Assembly: GCA_015680685.1 (NCBI GenBank)
Contig: MNCI01038103.1
Span: 1 to 20,228 of the forward strand
DNA length: 20,228 nucleotides
Direction of reading: 5' to 3'
From: Gnetum montanum
Taxonomy: Eukaryota > Streptophyta > Gnetopsida > Gnetales > Gnetaceae
The position numbers were made by a program, and so were the translations under genes. The stretch's first letter is position 1. Each line of letters starts with the position of its first letter. Below the pieces are notes generated by a model. That model searched no databases, was not told the origin of the DNA, and saw only the letters and a list, made by a program, of their open reading frames with translations. Of this stretch, positions 11,266 to 18,708 are shown piece after piece.

Positions 11266-12439
11266 ACTTTTTGGAGTTTCTACCAATGCTCATTAGGTAT
11301 CTATGATTGTATTCAACTCACACTATAATAAGTTGAAGATCATTAATAATATCCCCTAACTGTACCAAATGATTTCATAACATAAAATTTTGGTTCATTG
11401 AAAGCTTATGCTTTTTGCATGAATTCATCTCCCATAAATAGGGCACATTCATGAGGTATAGAATCTCCTTGATCATCCTTACCCACTTAACTATAATCAA
11501 GTAGCAGAGGATTACATGATCAACATTCGTTAGCTAGAACCACATTTCCTACAAATTTTTGAAGTATTTGTTAATATCCCTCCTCACAACCACCTCCACA
11601 TTCTCTTCTTTATGCATCTTCTCATATACTTGATTTTTTGAATTGTCATCTCTAACTCACCTATTCTGAGGATTAGGATCGTGAGAAATAACATAAAAAC
11701 TTTGGCTCTTATTCTCTTTCATCATAATAATAACCATTTTCATGAATTATAAGCTTAATTAATAACCATGAGCAATGAATCATAATTTACAAATCATGAC
11801 CTTGGGTTTAATACTAAGTGTTAGAGTGCCTTCCTTAATAGCAATGTACTACAACAACTTTTAGTTTCAAAACACTAAGGAATAAAGGATAAACATAAGA
11901 TGGATTGTGCCTTGTACTTACAACACCTACAAACATAGAAAGAAGATGTGATACCCATTACATATAAGTAGAAGCATATCAAAAATGTCTTAGGCATAAT
12001 GTATGCATAAAGCCCTAGTACATACACATGTAACACCATAACGCAAGGCATAGTGATACCACAATAGGACAAGAAGAAGTAATCCTATACTTTGTGCATA
12101 TAGTCCTATTTCCTTTCTTTGAGGAGAATGGATAGTTCCTAAATATCCCTATGACTTAATTTATAAGAAATTAGGGTAATGTAGTTCTCTATAGGGAGTT
12201 TTCCAACTTGGGTAGTCCAAAGGTGGGAGCTCTATACCTAGTGATCCCCCTTATTCTGGCTTTCCCATTGACATACAAGGGGACCATGTTGGTGATGCCT
12301 CTCTCGTAGGTTCATCATGCACCTTCATCCCAATCCCCTCCATTGCCACAATTTCCTCCTCAATCACTAGCATCATGGGTACTAGAATTGCACAATCCTT
12401 ATGCATCTAAAACCACTCTAGGTCCATTGTTGCTTTAGC
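11266..12439. other. No recognisable gene; probable LINE remainder
   Basis: AT-rich stretch between the LTR and the LINE ORF1 relic. On the minus strand, part of 12100-12440 keeps a protein-like frame (for example E-L-P-P-L-D-Y-P-S-W-K-T-P near 12200), probably the tail of ORF1 or its linker. No endonuclease or reverse transcriptase motif was seen further left. The minus frame at 11875-12072 is hydrophobic and Cys-rich but matches nothing I know. Confidence 0.4.
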
Positions 12440-13480
12440 CTTGGGTTTAGCCATCATTTTAGGTTTGCATTGAACCTTGTAATTGGCCACTTGATGCCCA
12501 GGCTTTCCAAAAATTAAGTAGTCATTTCGAAATTTTGGTAGAGAAGTGAGTTCCTCAAGGTTCTCATACTCAATCTATATAGTTTCCTCACCATCTGGAA
12601 AATCTAGTATGACTTCCTTAACAAACTCATTTGATGAAAGTGGGCACCGCATGTAGAAGTAGGCAAAACCCATCCTCATCATTGAGCGAGTGAATTTCTG
12701 AAGGGTTATGAAGTCATCAAAGAAAACCTACCAAAGCTTCCAAAAAGTCTAGCATCCACATATCCCAAGGAATCTTAGATTCCCTAATCCAAATTACTGC
12801 TCTAGCAAAAAATTCTTTTTCCTTATGCACCCCTAGTATCCATGGCATTAGGGAAAGACCTTGAACCTCATAAAACCATGATCCTCTAGCTAGAACCCAA
12901 TTGCGTTTCTCAATGGATTGAAAAATAAACAAAAATAGGTCTCCTAACAAGTAGTGAGCCTCAACATTCCCTACTTTCCATGTGGTCTTTGTCTTCTTTT
13001 CAATCAGATCCAACATGGGCCTAATCCCACTAGACACAAATGTTTCAATAAGGTTGGTGTTCCATTGTAGCAACACTTTTTTTAGAGTGTCTATGCATTT
13101 GGAGCTACATACTACCCTCTTGTCAAGAGCAAGCCTCAATGCCACCAATTGCTAGCCTCCAACCCTTTTTAGTAGGCATCCTTGACCTAGTGCCATCCAA
13201 AAAGCTCCAAACATTGGTGTAAGCTAACTACTCAAACCCCACTTCTACATCCATTCTACCAATGAGAGTCCTACCTACATCTATGTTCGTGTCCATACGA
13301 ATTCACACACTAATGCCAGCTCCCTTTCCAACACTCGTATCTAGAAGCATAGTCATGCTTATACCTGTAGCTCCTTCGGTAGCTTCCACACCCATAGTCA
13401 CACCCGCACCCCCAAGCATGCCCATGCTCATAAAATTTTCCACTCTGTCCATTTCAAAATCTAGGAAAATATCAATCTTG
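12440..13480 (-). pseudogene. LINE ORF1 relic (DUF4283-like plus zinc-knuckle region)
   Basis: Plant L1-type LINE ORF1 proteins carry an RRM-like DUF4283 domain followed by a CCHC knuckle and bind the element RNA. Reading leftward: a Gly/Met-rich N-terminus (about 13450-13250, e.g. M-G-M-L-G-G-A-G-V-T-M-G), a frame change near 13150, then a 143-codon frame (13148-12717). That frame holds the domain signature: F-Q-S-I-E-K-R-N-W-V-L-A-R-G-S-W-F, L-S-L-M-P-W, and V-I-W-I-R near its end. After another frame change come R-S-M-M-R-M-G-F-A, F-P-D-G-E-E-T-I, then I-E-Y-E-N-L and G-K-P-G-H-Q (about 12600-12500), the place of the knuckle with its Cys residues mostly lost. Frameshifts and stops make it dead. 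ORF2 is not visible. A free-standing DUF4283 gene is possible, but the order fits a LINE better. Confidence 0.75.
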
Positions 13481-13499
13481 CAATAATATCAAAAATTAA

Positions 13500-13629
13500 C
13501 ACTGAGATATTAGCCTAGTGGTAATACTCTTGATCTAAAAGCTCCAAATTTTGGGTTTGATTTTGATGAACAACTATTTTAGGGTTCTAACACCTCTTGC
13601 CCTCAACCTTGCATACCTATCCTTATCTA
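13500..13629 (+). mobile_element. Candidate tRNA-derived SINE
   Basis: The 5' part has an A-box-like TAGCCTAGTGGTAA (about 13511) and, roughly 35 bp on, a B-box-like GGTTTGATTTT, the spacing and order of an internal RNA polymerase III promoter. The 130-bp body is flanked by AATAATATCAAAAATTAA (13482-13499) and AATAATATTAAAAATTTAA (13630-13648), which differ by one substitution and one extra T and so look like an aged target-site duplication. The sequence does not fold as a good tRNA. The flanks are AT-rich, which weakens the duplication argument. Confidence 0.5.
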
Positions 13630-13649
13630 AATAATATTAAAAATTTAAA

Positions 13650-13982
13650 AGGAGAAAATCACATGCAAATTTTCACTTGAGATAATGGTGAATATGAACA
13701 TTATTAGGTTAGAAGATGTTTCTATAATGACAATTTGAAGTTAAGTTAAATTTTGACTTTTAATATTCTTTGCAATTATAGTAGTGTAGTAATCATAGAT
13801 CCATTTGGGAATAACTTTCCAAACCAAAGTTTGGCTTAATTTCTCAATATCTTATTTGATAGTAATTTATGCTATTGTAGGTTTTACTTAAGTTTCATTT
13901 TCCTCTTTCATGTTTCAATTTTACATAGTGTGTAAGATAATTTTATAAAAATTGGATCATAATTCTTCCATAAATTAACATT
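13650..13982. other. Nothing recognisable
   Basis: AT-rich stretch between the SINE candidate and the N at 13983. No frame, repeat or RNA gene seen. Confidence 0.5.
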
Positions 13983-13983
13983 N
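13983..13983. other. Single-N contig junction (left edge of palindrome)
   Basis: The left arm of the inverted repeat starts at the very next base. Together with the N at 14823 it delimits an 839-bp contig. Confidence 0.9.
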
Positions 13984-14346
13984 TCTTTGAGTAGGAAGCA
14001 TAGGGTTCTACTATGTCTTTGAGTAGGAAGCACATGATTTTGGCTACAACTTTAAGCAGGAAGCATAGTGGTGAGAAGGCATATTTGAGTAGGAAGCACT
14101 AGATTTGATAAGGCATCTTCAAGTAGGAAGTGCTCGATATTTTCCTACATCTTCAAGTGGGAAGTGTAGTTCTGAGATGGTAGATTCAAGTATAAAGTGT
14201 TGGATTTAAGAAGATGTGTTCAAGTAGGAAGCATTGGATTGGATTGTGTCCTTGATCAAGAAGCACAAGATTGTGACTACTTCTTCAAGTAGGAAGCATA
14301 GTATTGAGAAAGTATCTTTAAAAAGGAAGCATAGTATTGAGTTGTA
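13984..14346 (+). repeat. Tandem array of eleven ~33-bp coding units
   Basis: Eleven units of 32-34 bp, total 363 bp, each starting near TCTTCAAGTAGGAAGCAT (or TCTTTGAGTAGGAAGCA). In frame each unit encodes about 11 residues with the core S-S/L-S-R-K-H. The last units keep the frame open (S-L-I-K-K-H-K-I-V-T-T, then S-S-S-R-K-H-S-I-E-K-V, then S-L-K-R-K-H-S-I-E-L). Earlier units contain stops or 32/34-bp lengths that break the frame. Confidence 0.85.
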
Positions 14347-14458
14347 TAGGCAAAACCTTGTAAGCAAATATTTTTTTGATAAAAATTTTGCAGAGGATTA
14401 TGAAAGTGCATTAACAAAATTGAAGCACCAATTTGGAGATAATTTTCATCAAAGATGA
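14234..14458 (+). CDS. Unrecognised 11-residue-repeat protein, C-terminal part (left-arm copy)
   Basis: The open frame has three and a half basic 11-residue repeats (core S-S-S-R-K-H-S-I-E) and then a unique tail of about 37 residues: L-Y-R-Q-N-L-V-S-K-Y-F-F-D-K-N-F, A-E-D-Y-E-S-A-L-T-K-L-K-H-Q-F, ending H-Q-R-stop. Upstream units clearly belong to the same coding repeat but have stops and length changes, so the ATG at 14234 is only where the open frame begins and not a supported start. The repeat would be strongly basic and possibly helical. I do not recognise the family. It is probably a fragment of a decayed gene or transposon ORF. The identical copy on the other arm is likely the same locus assembled twice. 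Confidence 0.5.
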   Translation: MDWIVSLIKKHKIVTTSSSRKHSIEKVSLKRKHSIELYRQNLVSKYFFDKNFAEDYESALTKLKHQFGDNFHQR

Positions 14459-14585
14459 AAAAATGGTAAATGGTTTAATTTTTTGAATGGATAATTAATA
14501 GGAATTTGTGGATCAGTTTTCAAAATTTATTTAACTTTTTCTAGGATGTTTGGTTTGATTTGCATTTCCAAATATTTCATATTTA

Positions 14586-14822
14586 TTCTTTGACATTTTT
14601 AATATAAGTGAACACGATCCACCCTTGCATAATATGATAGAATCTATACAATTTTTAAATCTAGCTTTATATAGAATTAGAGTCATTGATTTTGCAAATG
14701 CTAAAAATGAGACGATTATAAATTCTAAGCTTGGTAGTGTACTACATTGTTAAAAAAAACTCCATGATATGTTTTATTTTATAATGAACATATCATAAGC
14801 AAGTCCTTTACTAGGCAATGTA
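14586..14822. other. Unique spacer between palindrome arms
   Basis: 237 bp, AT-rich, present once. It contains a 10-bp perfect stem, ATGATATGTT (14764-14773) with AACATATCAT (14787-14796), around a 13-nt loop. No coding sequence. Confidence 0.7.
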
Positions 14823-14823
14823 N
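14823..14823. other. Single-N contig junction (start of right arm)
   Basis: The right arm of the inverted repeat starts at the next base, 14824. Both arms therefore begin at a contig end. Confidence 0.9.
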
Positions 14824-15425
14824 TAAATATGAAATATTTGGAAATGCAAATCAAACGAAACATCCTAGAAAAAGTTAAATAAATTTTGAAAACTGATCCA
14901 CAAATTCCTATTAATTATCCATTCAAAAAATTAAACCATTTACCATTTTTTCATCTTTGATGAAAATTATCTCCAAATTGGTGCTTCAATTTTGTTAATG
15001 CACTTTCATAATCCTCTGCAAAATTTTTATCAAAAAAATATTTGCTTACAAGGTTTTGCCTATACAACTCAATACTATGCTTCCTTTTTAAAGATACTTT
15101 CTCAATACTATGCTTCCTACTTGAAGAAGTAGTCACAATCTTGTGCTTCTTGATCAAGGACACAATCCAATCCAATGCTTCCTACTTGAACACATCTTCT
15201 TAAATCCAACACTTTATACTTGAATCTACCATCTCAGAACTACACTTCCCACTTGAAGATGTAGGAAAATATCGAGCACTTCCTACTTGAAGATGCCTTA
15301 TCAAATCTAGTGCTTCCTACTCAAATATGCCTTCTCACCACTATGCTTCCTGCTTAAAGTTGTAGCCAAAATCATGTGCTTCCTACTCAAAGACATAGTA
15401 GAACCCTATGCTTCCTACTCAAAGA
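14824..15425 (-). repeat. Right arm of near-perfect inverted repeat
   Basis: Reverse complement of 13984-14585 with one difference in 602 bases. It contains the same eleven-unit array on the minus strand (15425-15063). Sequence beyond 15425 continues without an N, so this arm is anchored in the larger contig. Confidence 0.95.
14951..15175 (-). CDS. Unrecognised 11-residue-repeat protein, C-terminal part (right-arm copy)
   Basis: Identical 74-codon frame to that at 14234-14458, on the opposite strand. Because this arm runs on into 15426 and beyond without a gap, it is the better-supported placement of the locus. In this orientation the zinc-knuckle remnant at 15804-15842 lies upstream on the same strand, so the repeat ORF might be the 3' end of that element's transcript. 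The stops in the upstream units argue that the full gene is broken. Confidence 0.5.
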   Translation of the reverse strand: MDWIVSLIKKHKIVTTSSSRKHSIEKVSLKRKHSIELYRQNLVSKYFFDKNFAEDYESALTKLKHQFGDNFHQR

Positions 15426-15439
15426 TGAAGTCATCCACA

Positions 15440-16060
15440 TACATCACCTAGCAAGTATATTCATCAAGAATATGTACTTCACCACTTTTACATGTCCATA
15501 TGCTTGTTATTTGGCTTTTACATTTCTCTCTATCTGAAATCTAAATGAGGCAGTTGTACTAGGATGACCATTCTCTACCCTTCTTAGCATTTGCTACCCT
15601 AGTTGATTACAAGATCCACCACCTTATGCTAAGATGACTAGGCACTCGTGGAGTTGTTAGAAGAAGTTCAAAACTTCCATATCTTACTCTTTTTCATTCC
15701 TATTAGGGATCATTAATAGCTCATAGGGTTGATGCTCAACTATATTCAACCTACAATTCTCATCTAGTCTATTACTAGAATTTCTCATTTGAATGTTTTG
15801 AGAGCATTCTCAAGCATAATGCCTTTCACTGTAGATGTAGCATTTTAATTTTGGATTTCTTAGAGAACATTGAGAGAATCCACAAAAATTTAATCATTTA
15901 TTCCATAACCTTTGTTGTTATTAGGAAGATTGAGGTTTCCCATGCCCCCAAGATGAGTTTTATTTACTTGGGACTATCTAAACATAATAGCCTCTAGATC
16001 ACATTGAATATACTTATCCATCACCTCTTCAAGGTTTATTACTCTCTTTCTTACTCTTGA
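15440..16060 (-). pseudogene. Zinc-knuckle gag-like remnant of another retroelement
   Basis: Minus-strand frames broken by stops. At 15842-15804 the residues C-Y-I-Y-S-E-R-H-Y-A-stop-E-C follow the CX2CX4HX4C spacing of a nucleocapsid knuckle with the second Cys changed to Tyr and one stop. Just upstream is N-P-K-L-K, and further upstream (about 15980-15900) is a Gly/Asn-rich stretch (L-G-G-M-G-N-L-N-L-P-N-N-N). Both are usual before a gag knuckle. Downstream is N-I-V-E-H-Q-P-Y-E-L-L-M-I-P-N. This is a different family from the gag copies at 10-1260 and 8110-10072. Superfamily (copia or gypsy) cannot be decided from this. Confidence 0.45.
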
Positions 16061-16708
16061 GCATCTACTCCACTCTACCCTTTGTACTGACCTAAGTCGT
16101 CGGTGTAAGACTGGAAAGGAAACAAACACCGAGAGATCGTTAGGCAGGCACAACTGACCCTGCCTTCACTTGAGGGCAAGCTGGAAAAGGGAACGAAGGT
16201 AGAGTGCCTTGGATGGTTTGCACACAAATCAACCAAGGACTTCCCTGAGCATAAGCTATGGCTAGTGCTGGGATTATCGTAAACATGATGTAAATGGAAT
16301 GTAGACAACAATACGAAATGTAAGTAAAGTGTACAGAATTATGAATAAAGCATAAACAAAGTTATATTTGTAAGGCATAAACAGAACTAAACAATGTAAA
16401 TGGGAGGCAATAATGAAACTGTATTATATTATTTTTAAAAAAATGTGCACCGGTCAAAGCATAGTTGCACAAGTGTGAATGGCAAGTCAAACGCCTAGCC
16501 CTGGAAGGATATGATGCGATGATGTGAGAAGAACTTGAAAGCCAAAAATCAGATGTGCCAAGCACCCAAGGATTGCAAGTTCTGTCCTCCTTCGGAATCG
16601 CCAATTTCTCCAATCTTTGCCTCTTCCAATATTCTTCTCCTTCTTGCTGCTTTTTCCTTGCTTCTCTTGCCTCCTTGTCCCCTCTTCAATTTGTGTGAAT
16701 TGATGGGG

Positions 16709-16716
16709 TATTTATA
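16709..16716 (-). promoter_or_regulatory. TATA box
   Basis: TATAAATA within CCTATAAATACCCC on the minus strand, a strong plant TATA context. It is followed by a purine-rich leader. Confidence 0.6.
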
Positions 16717-16750
16717 GGGTTGGGCTAGGGTTTTTGGCTAGCGTTTTTCT

Positions 16751-16842
16751 TTGACCAGGTTCAATATATTTGTGTTGGATAGTTGTACACGAGTTGGATG
16801 TGTGCTGGCAATTTGCCTTCGTTGACCAGGTTCAATGTATTT
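16751..16842. repeat. Duplicated TTGACCAGGTTCAAT element upstream of the TATA box
   Basis: TTGACCAGGTTCAAT plus a near-identical RTATTT tail occurs at 16751-16771 and 16822-16842, 71 bp apart. That is about 35 and 106 bp upstream of the minus-strand TATA box. Each copy contains TTGACC, the W-box core bound by plant WRKY factors. Confidence 0.65.
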
Positions 16843-16913
16843 TACAACTTTATGGGTCAGTCCAGCCCATAAAAATACAAATAAATTAGAAATACAAACC
16901 CTTGAGTGATACA

Positions 16914-17005
16914 ATTTTAAGAGGGCTTAGGAGGATTGGCTCCGGCCCTGATCCGCTTGAAAATTTATATTAAAATATATATTTTTTTCAAAGCAGGAGT
17001 GGAGG
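16914..17005. other. Short spacer before the HSP70-like relic
   Basis: About 90 bp with a T/A-rich run at 16965-16990. No feature supported beyond that. Confidence 0.4.
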
Positions 17006-17009
17006 AAAC

Positions 17010-17625
17010 CTTAGGAGGTACAAAAATATCGAGAAATGATCCATACTTGCTCTAAAATGCCTCAACGCACCATGTATAACTATCATTAATGATACGCATG
17101 CACACCTCCATGAACAAAACTGTTGGTGTCTCAGAGCGTGGCATAGTAACGCCAGTGAAAACTCGTATAACATTAGAGGCATCTACATCCAGACAGACAT
17201 TGATGAGCAGCACGTCCATGGGCGCTACCGGCATACCAGATAACTTAACGAATCCCAAAACATGGTTTTTCCTCAAACATGCTCTTGCTCGTCCTTTCCC
17301 TCATAGACAATGAAGGTGGCCTCCGCCTGGTTTTCGTAGTTGGTCATGAAAAACTACTTCACGGTGCGCCGGAATGATGGTATTTCGGCGGATCACCAGA
17401 ATGAACTTCGAGGCACTGACGCAGATGCCGAGACTGAGCAGTGTGACTTGGATGGTGAGCAGCTCCAACGTGGTTTCCTGTCAGAGGCCCAGAACGAGGC
17501 TCCACAGGTGCCCAACCAAAACCACGTCATCCAGTGGATCGGGATCCACCTACGCATCGCTTAGGCACCACGAAACCAGACGTCCGCAGTGCTGGATCAT
17601 GGCAGTGGGAGCGTGAATGAGCTTA
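17010..17625 (-). pseudogene. HSP70 relic of the plant Hsp70-8 (HSP70T-2) type, C-terminal part
   Basis: HSP70s are ATP-driven chaperones. Read leftward, the relic follows the end of the nucleotide-binding domain and the start of the substrate-binding domain: C-L-S-D-A (17567-17553), D-D-V-V-L-V-G (17531-17511), L-L-T-I-Q-V-T-L-L-S-L-G (17462-17427), K-F-I-L-V-I-R-R-N-T-I-I-P, Y-E-N-Q-A-E-A-T-F-I-V-Y-E-G, then N-H-V-L-G-F-V-K-L-S-G, I-N-V-C-L-D-V-D-A-S-N. The ending (T-W-C-V-E-A-F, then S-K-Y-G-S-F-L-D-I) fits the short divergent plant Hsp70-8 branch, not canonical cytosolic HSP70. Sequence between the LVG and LLTIQ blocks is shortened. There are at least three stops, and the Y-E-N-Q-A block is in another frame, so two compensating frameshifts flank it. 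The ATPase N-terminal half is absent. No intron is apparent. Confidence 0.8.
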
Positions 17626-17639
17626 ATGTAGGTAGAGAA

Positions 17640-17932
17640 TAGCGGTGGCACAGAAATAGAGATGGCAGGCAATGTGGGAGTGGCAATGTCGCGAACAGTA
17701 GAGAGGCGGGAGCAGCTGGAGCAGAAACAGCAGCACGGTAAACAGAAACAGGAGGAGTGGCAGAAACAGTGATGTGGTGAGAAGAAATAGTGATGTGGCA
17801 AGGGGCATGGGAGTGATGCTCCTTGGCCAATGCCCTCACGAATGCCTCAAATTCCTTCAGGGTCTCTGCAAGAAAGCAAGCTATGTCTCTTGCGTTTTCA
17901 TGGTTTCTTGTCTTTCTAGCTTTATATTCCAT
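17640..17932 (-). pseudogene. Unrecognised frame between the two gene relics
   Basis: A minus frame open from 17932 to 17597 begins M-E-Y-K-A-R-K-T-R-N-H and contains F-L-A-E-T-L-K-E-F-E-A-F-V-R-A-L-A-K-E, a plausible amphipathic helix. It then turns into a Ser/Pro/Ala/His-rich low-complexity tail. The first 40 residues look protein-like and the rest may be chance. It could be a third captured gene fragment, or the frame-shifted continuation of the ACC-oxidase relic, with which it does not obviously align. Confidence 0.3.
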
Positions 17933-17939
17933 ATATTTT

Positions 17940-18344
17940 TTTTAGTTCGTCTTCGACATTTTTACTGAAACTAAAGTTGTTGGGCTGCGATGGCCGCTTG
18001 TAGGTGGGATCTTCATACTACAGAACAAAAACGTCCTCCCAGTGCAGGTCTTTCATCCTCTTCTTAGTAGGAGTAGGAGTCTCAATTTTGTGCTTTTCCA
18101 CCTCTTCTAATTCAATGGTCTTTTGCAGAACTTGGTAGGGCATGGATTCCCTGAATTTGGGCTCTCTATCATCATTGAAGTTGTCTGTTACCACCTACTT
18201 TACGCATTCCAAAATGTCCATCGAGATGCCATAATTCAAAACCTGCAAGAGGCCGACTTGATCGATGGCATCCAAAAATTGGGTCTTGATTGTCTCTCTA
18301 TCTGTGCCTTGCAGGCCTACGATGTCGATCACAGGAACCACCAT
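17940..18344 (-). pseudogene. ACC-oxidase-like 2-oxoglutarate/Fe(II) dioxygenase relic, N-terminal part
   Basis: ACC oxidase makes ethylene from 1-aminocyclopropane-1-carboxylate in the cytosol. This relic keeps only its N-terminal non-haem dioxygenase (DIOX_N) region. From ATG 18344 one frame runs about 135 codons: M-V-V-P-V-I-D-I-V-G-L, G-L-L-Q-V-L-N-Y-G-I-S (family: G-F-F-Q-x-x-N-H-G-I), L-E-C-V-K. Then E-P-K-F-R-E-S-M-P-Y, W-E-D-V-F at about 18041-18027, R-P-S-Q-P-N-N-F and E-L-K-K. The W-E-D-V-F and P-S-x-P-x-x-F pair favours ACC oxidase over other dioxygenases. Two in-frame stops (after C-V-K and after V-F-V-L) show that it is dead. The iron-binding His/Asp catalytic half is absent. No intron interrupts the preserved part. 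The homology stops abruptly at about 17940. Confidence 0.75.
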
Positions 18345-18574
18345 GTTGTTGCTTTTTTACCTTTTCTTACTACTATTGCTGCTTGTGTTGGCTTTGCTTC
18401 AAGATCTAGAACAACCCTTGGTTTTCTAAGCTTGCTCTTGTTGTTGAGCTCTTGACGCTGAGAATAGGAATTAGCATGGAAATATGTCTTTTTGTGATGC
18501 TGGTTACTACCCTCTACAATTGGGCTTCCATCCTTGAATTGCGGAGAAATCTGAAGAGAGGTAAGAGTAAGCAA
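18345..18574 (-). other. Upstream flank of the ACC-oxidase relic (possible old 5' leader)
   Basis: An 81-codon minus frame (18574-18329) overlaps the dioxygenase start in another frame. It is polar and Lys/Gln/Ser-rich with no recognised domain. The stretch just before the ATG is A/G-rich (repeated AAGAAAAGG and AGCAACAAC words), like a plant 5' untranslated leader, so it may be leader carried along with the gene fragment. Confidence 0.3.
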
Positions 18575-18708
18575 TCCGGTTATTTGTAACTATACTATTT
18601 TGTGCATTTCCCCGAATCCAAAAGCATGTGCACATGAATAATAGCCGTCGCTAATGCACCATTAAGGCATACAAATTTCCATTAAAAAAATGCTAAGCTG
18701 AAATTAGT

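Larger units (their letters stand above)
13984..14585 (+). repeat. Left arm of near-perfect inverted repeat
   Basis: Every base from 13984 to 14585 pairs with 15425 to 14824 (coordinates sum to 29409 throughout, so there are no indels). The single difference found is G at 14552 against the complement of G at 14857. Contents: the 33-bp tandem array, the end of its reading frame and about 125 bp of AT-rich 3' sequence. Confidence 0.95.
16083..16913 (-). mobile_element. Candidate LTR or LTR-like promoter segment, minus orientation
   Basis: On the minus strand this 831-bp segment starts TGTATCACTC and ends GGTCAGTACA, the TG...CA form of an LTR. It is less AT-rich than the DNA to its left. It has a clear TATA box (16716-16709), and two copies of an upstream element lie on the far side of it. 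Downstream of the TATA is a purine-rich leader-like stretch. There are two long open minus frames (16613-16362, 16311-16075) without recognisable domains. I could not find a second LTR, a primer-binding site, a PPT or a target-site duplication, so a solo LTR or a promoter region of a lost gene are both possible. Confidence 0.35.

Noticed and set aside
11875-12072. Hydrophobic Cys-rich 65-codon minus frame
   Set aside because: No family resemblance; apparent membrane character follows from AT-rich composition.
13505-13575. Functional tRNA gene
   Set aside because: Box-like motifs are present but the stems do not pair and the B box is decayed; a SINE head is more likely.
13984-15425. Foldback transposon or terminal inverted repeats of a DNA element
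   Set aside because: Both arms start exactly after single Ns and overlap as dovetailed contigs would; no target-site duplication is present. A misassembly explains it better.
15427-15444. YVDD-like tetrapeptide as a copia reverse transcriptase active site
   Set aside because: Only the tetrapeptide and a few hydrophobic residues match; none of the neighbouring RT motifs is present and the repeat array begins at once.
17089-17616. Plus-strand frames over 17089-17313, 17340-17564 and 17374-17616
   Set aside because: Antisense shadows of the Hsp70-8 relic; no recognisable protein features.
18123-18455. 110-codon plus-strand frame
   Set aside because: It is the antisense of the ACC-oxidase relic, whose minus-strand reading matches the dioxygenase family in order and spacing.
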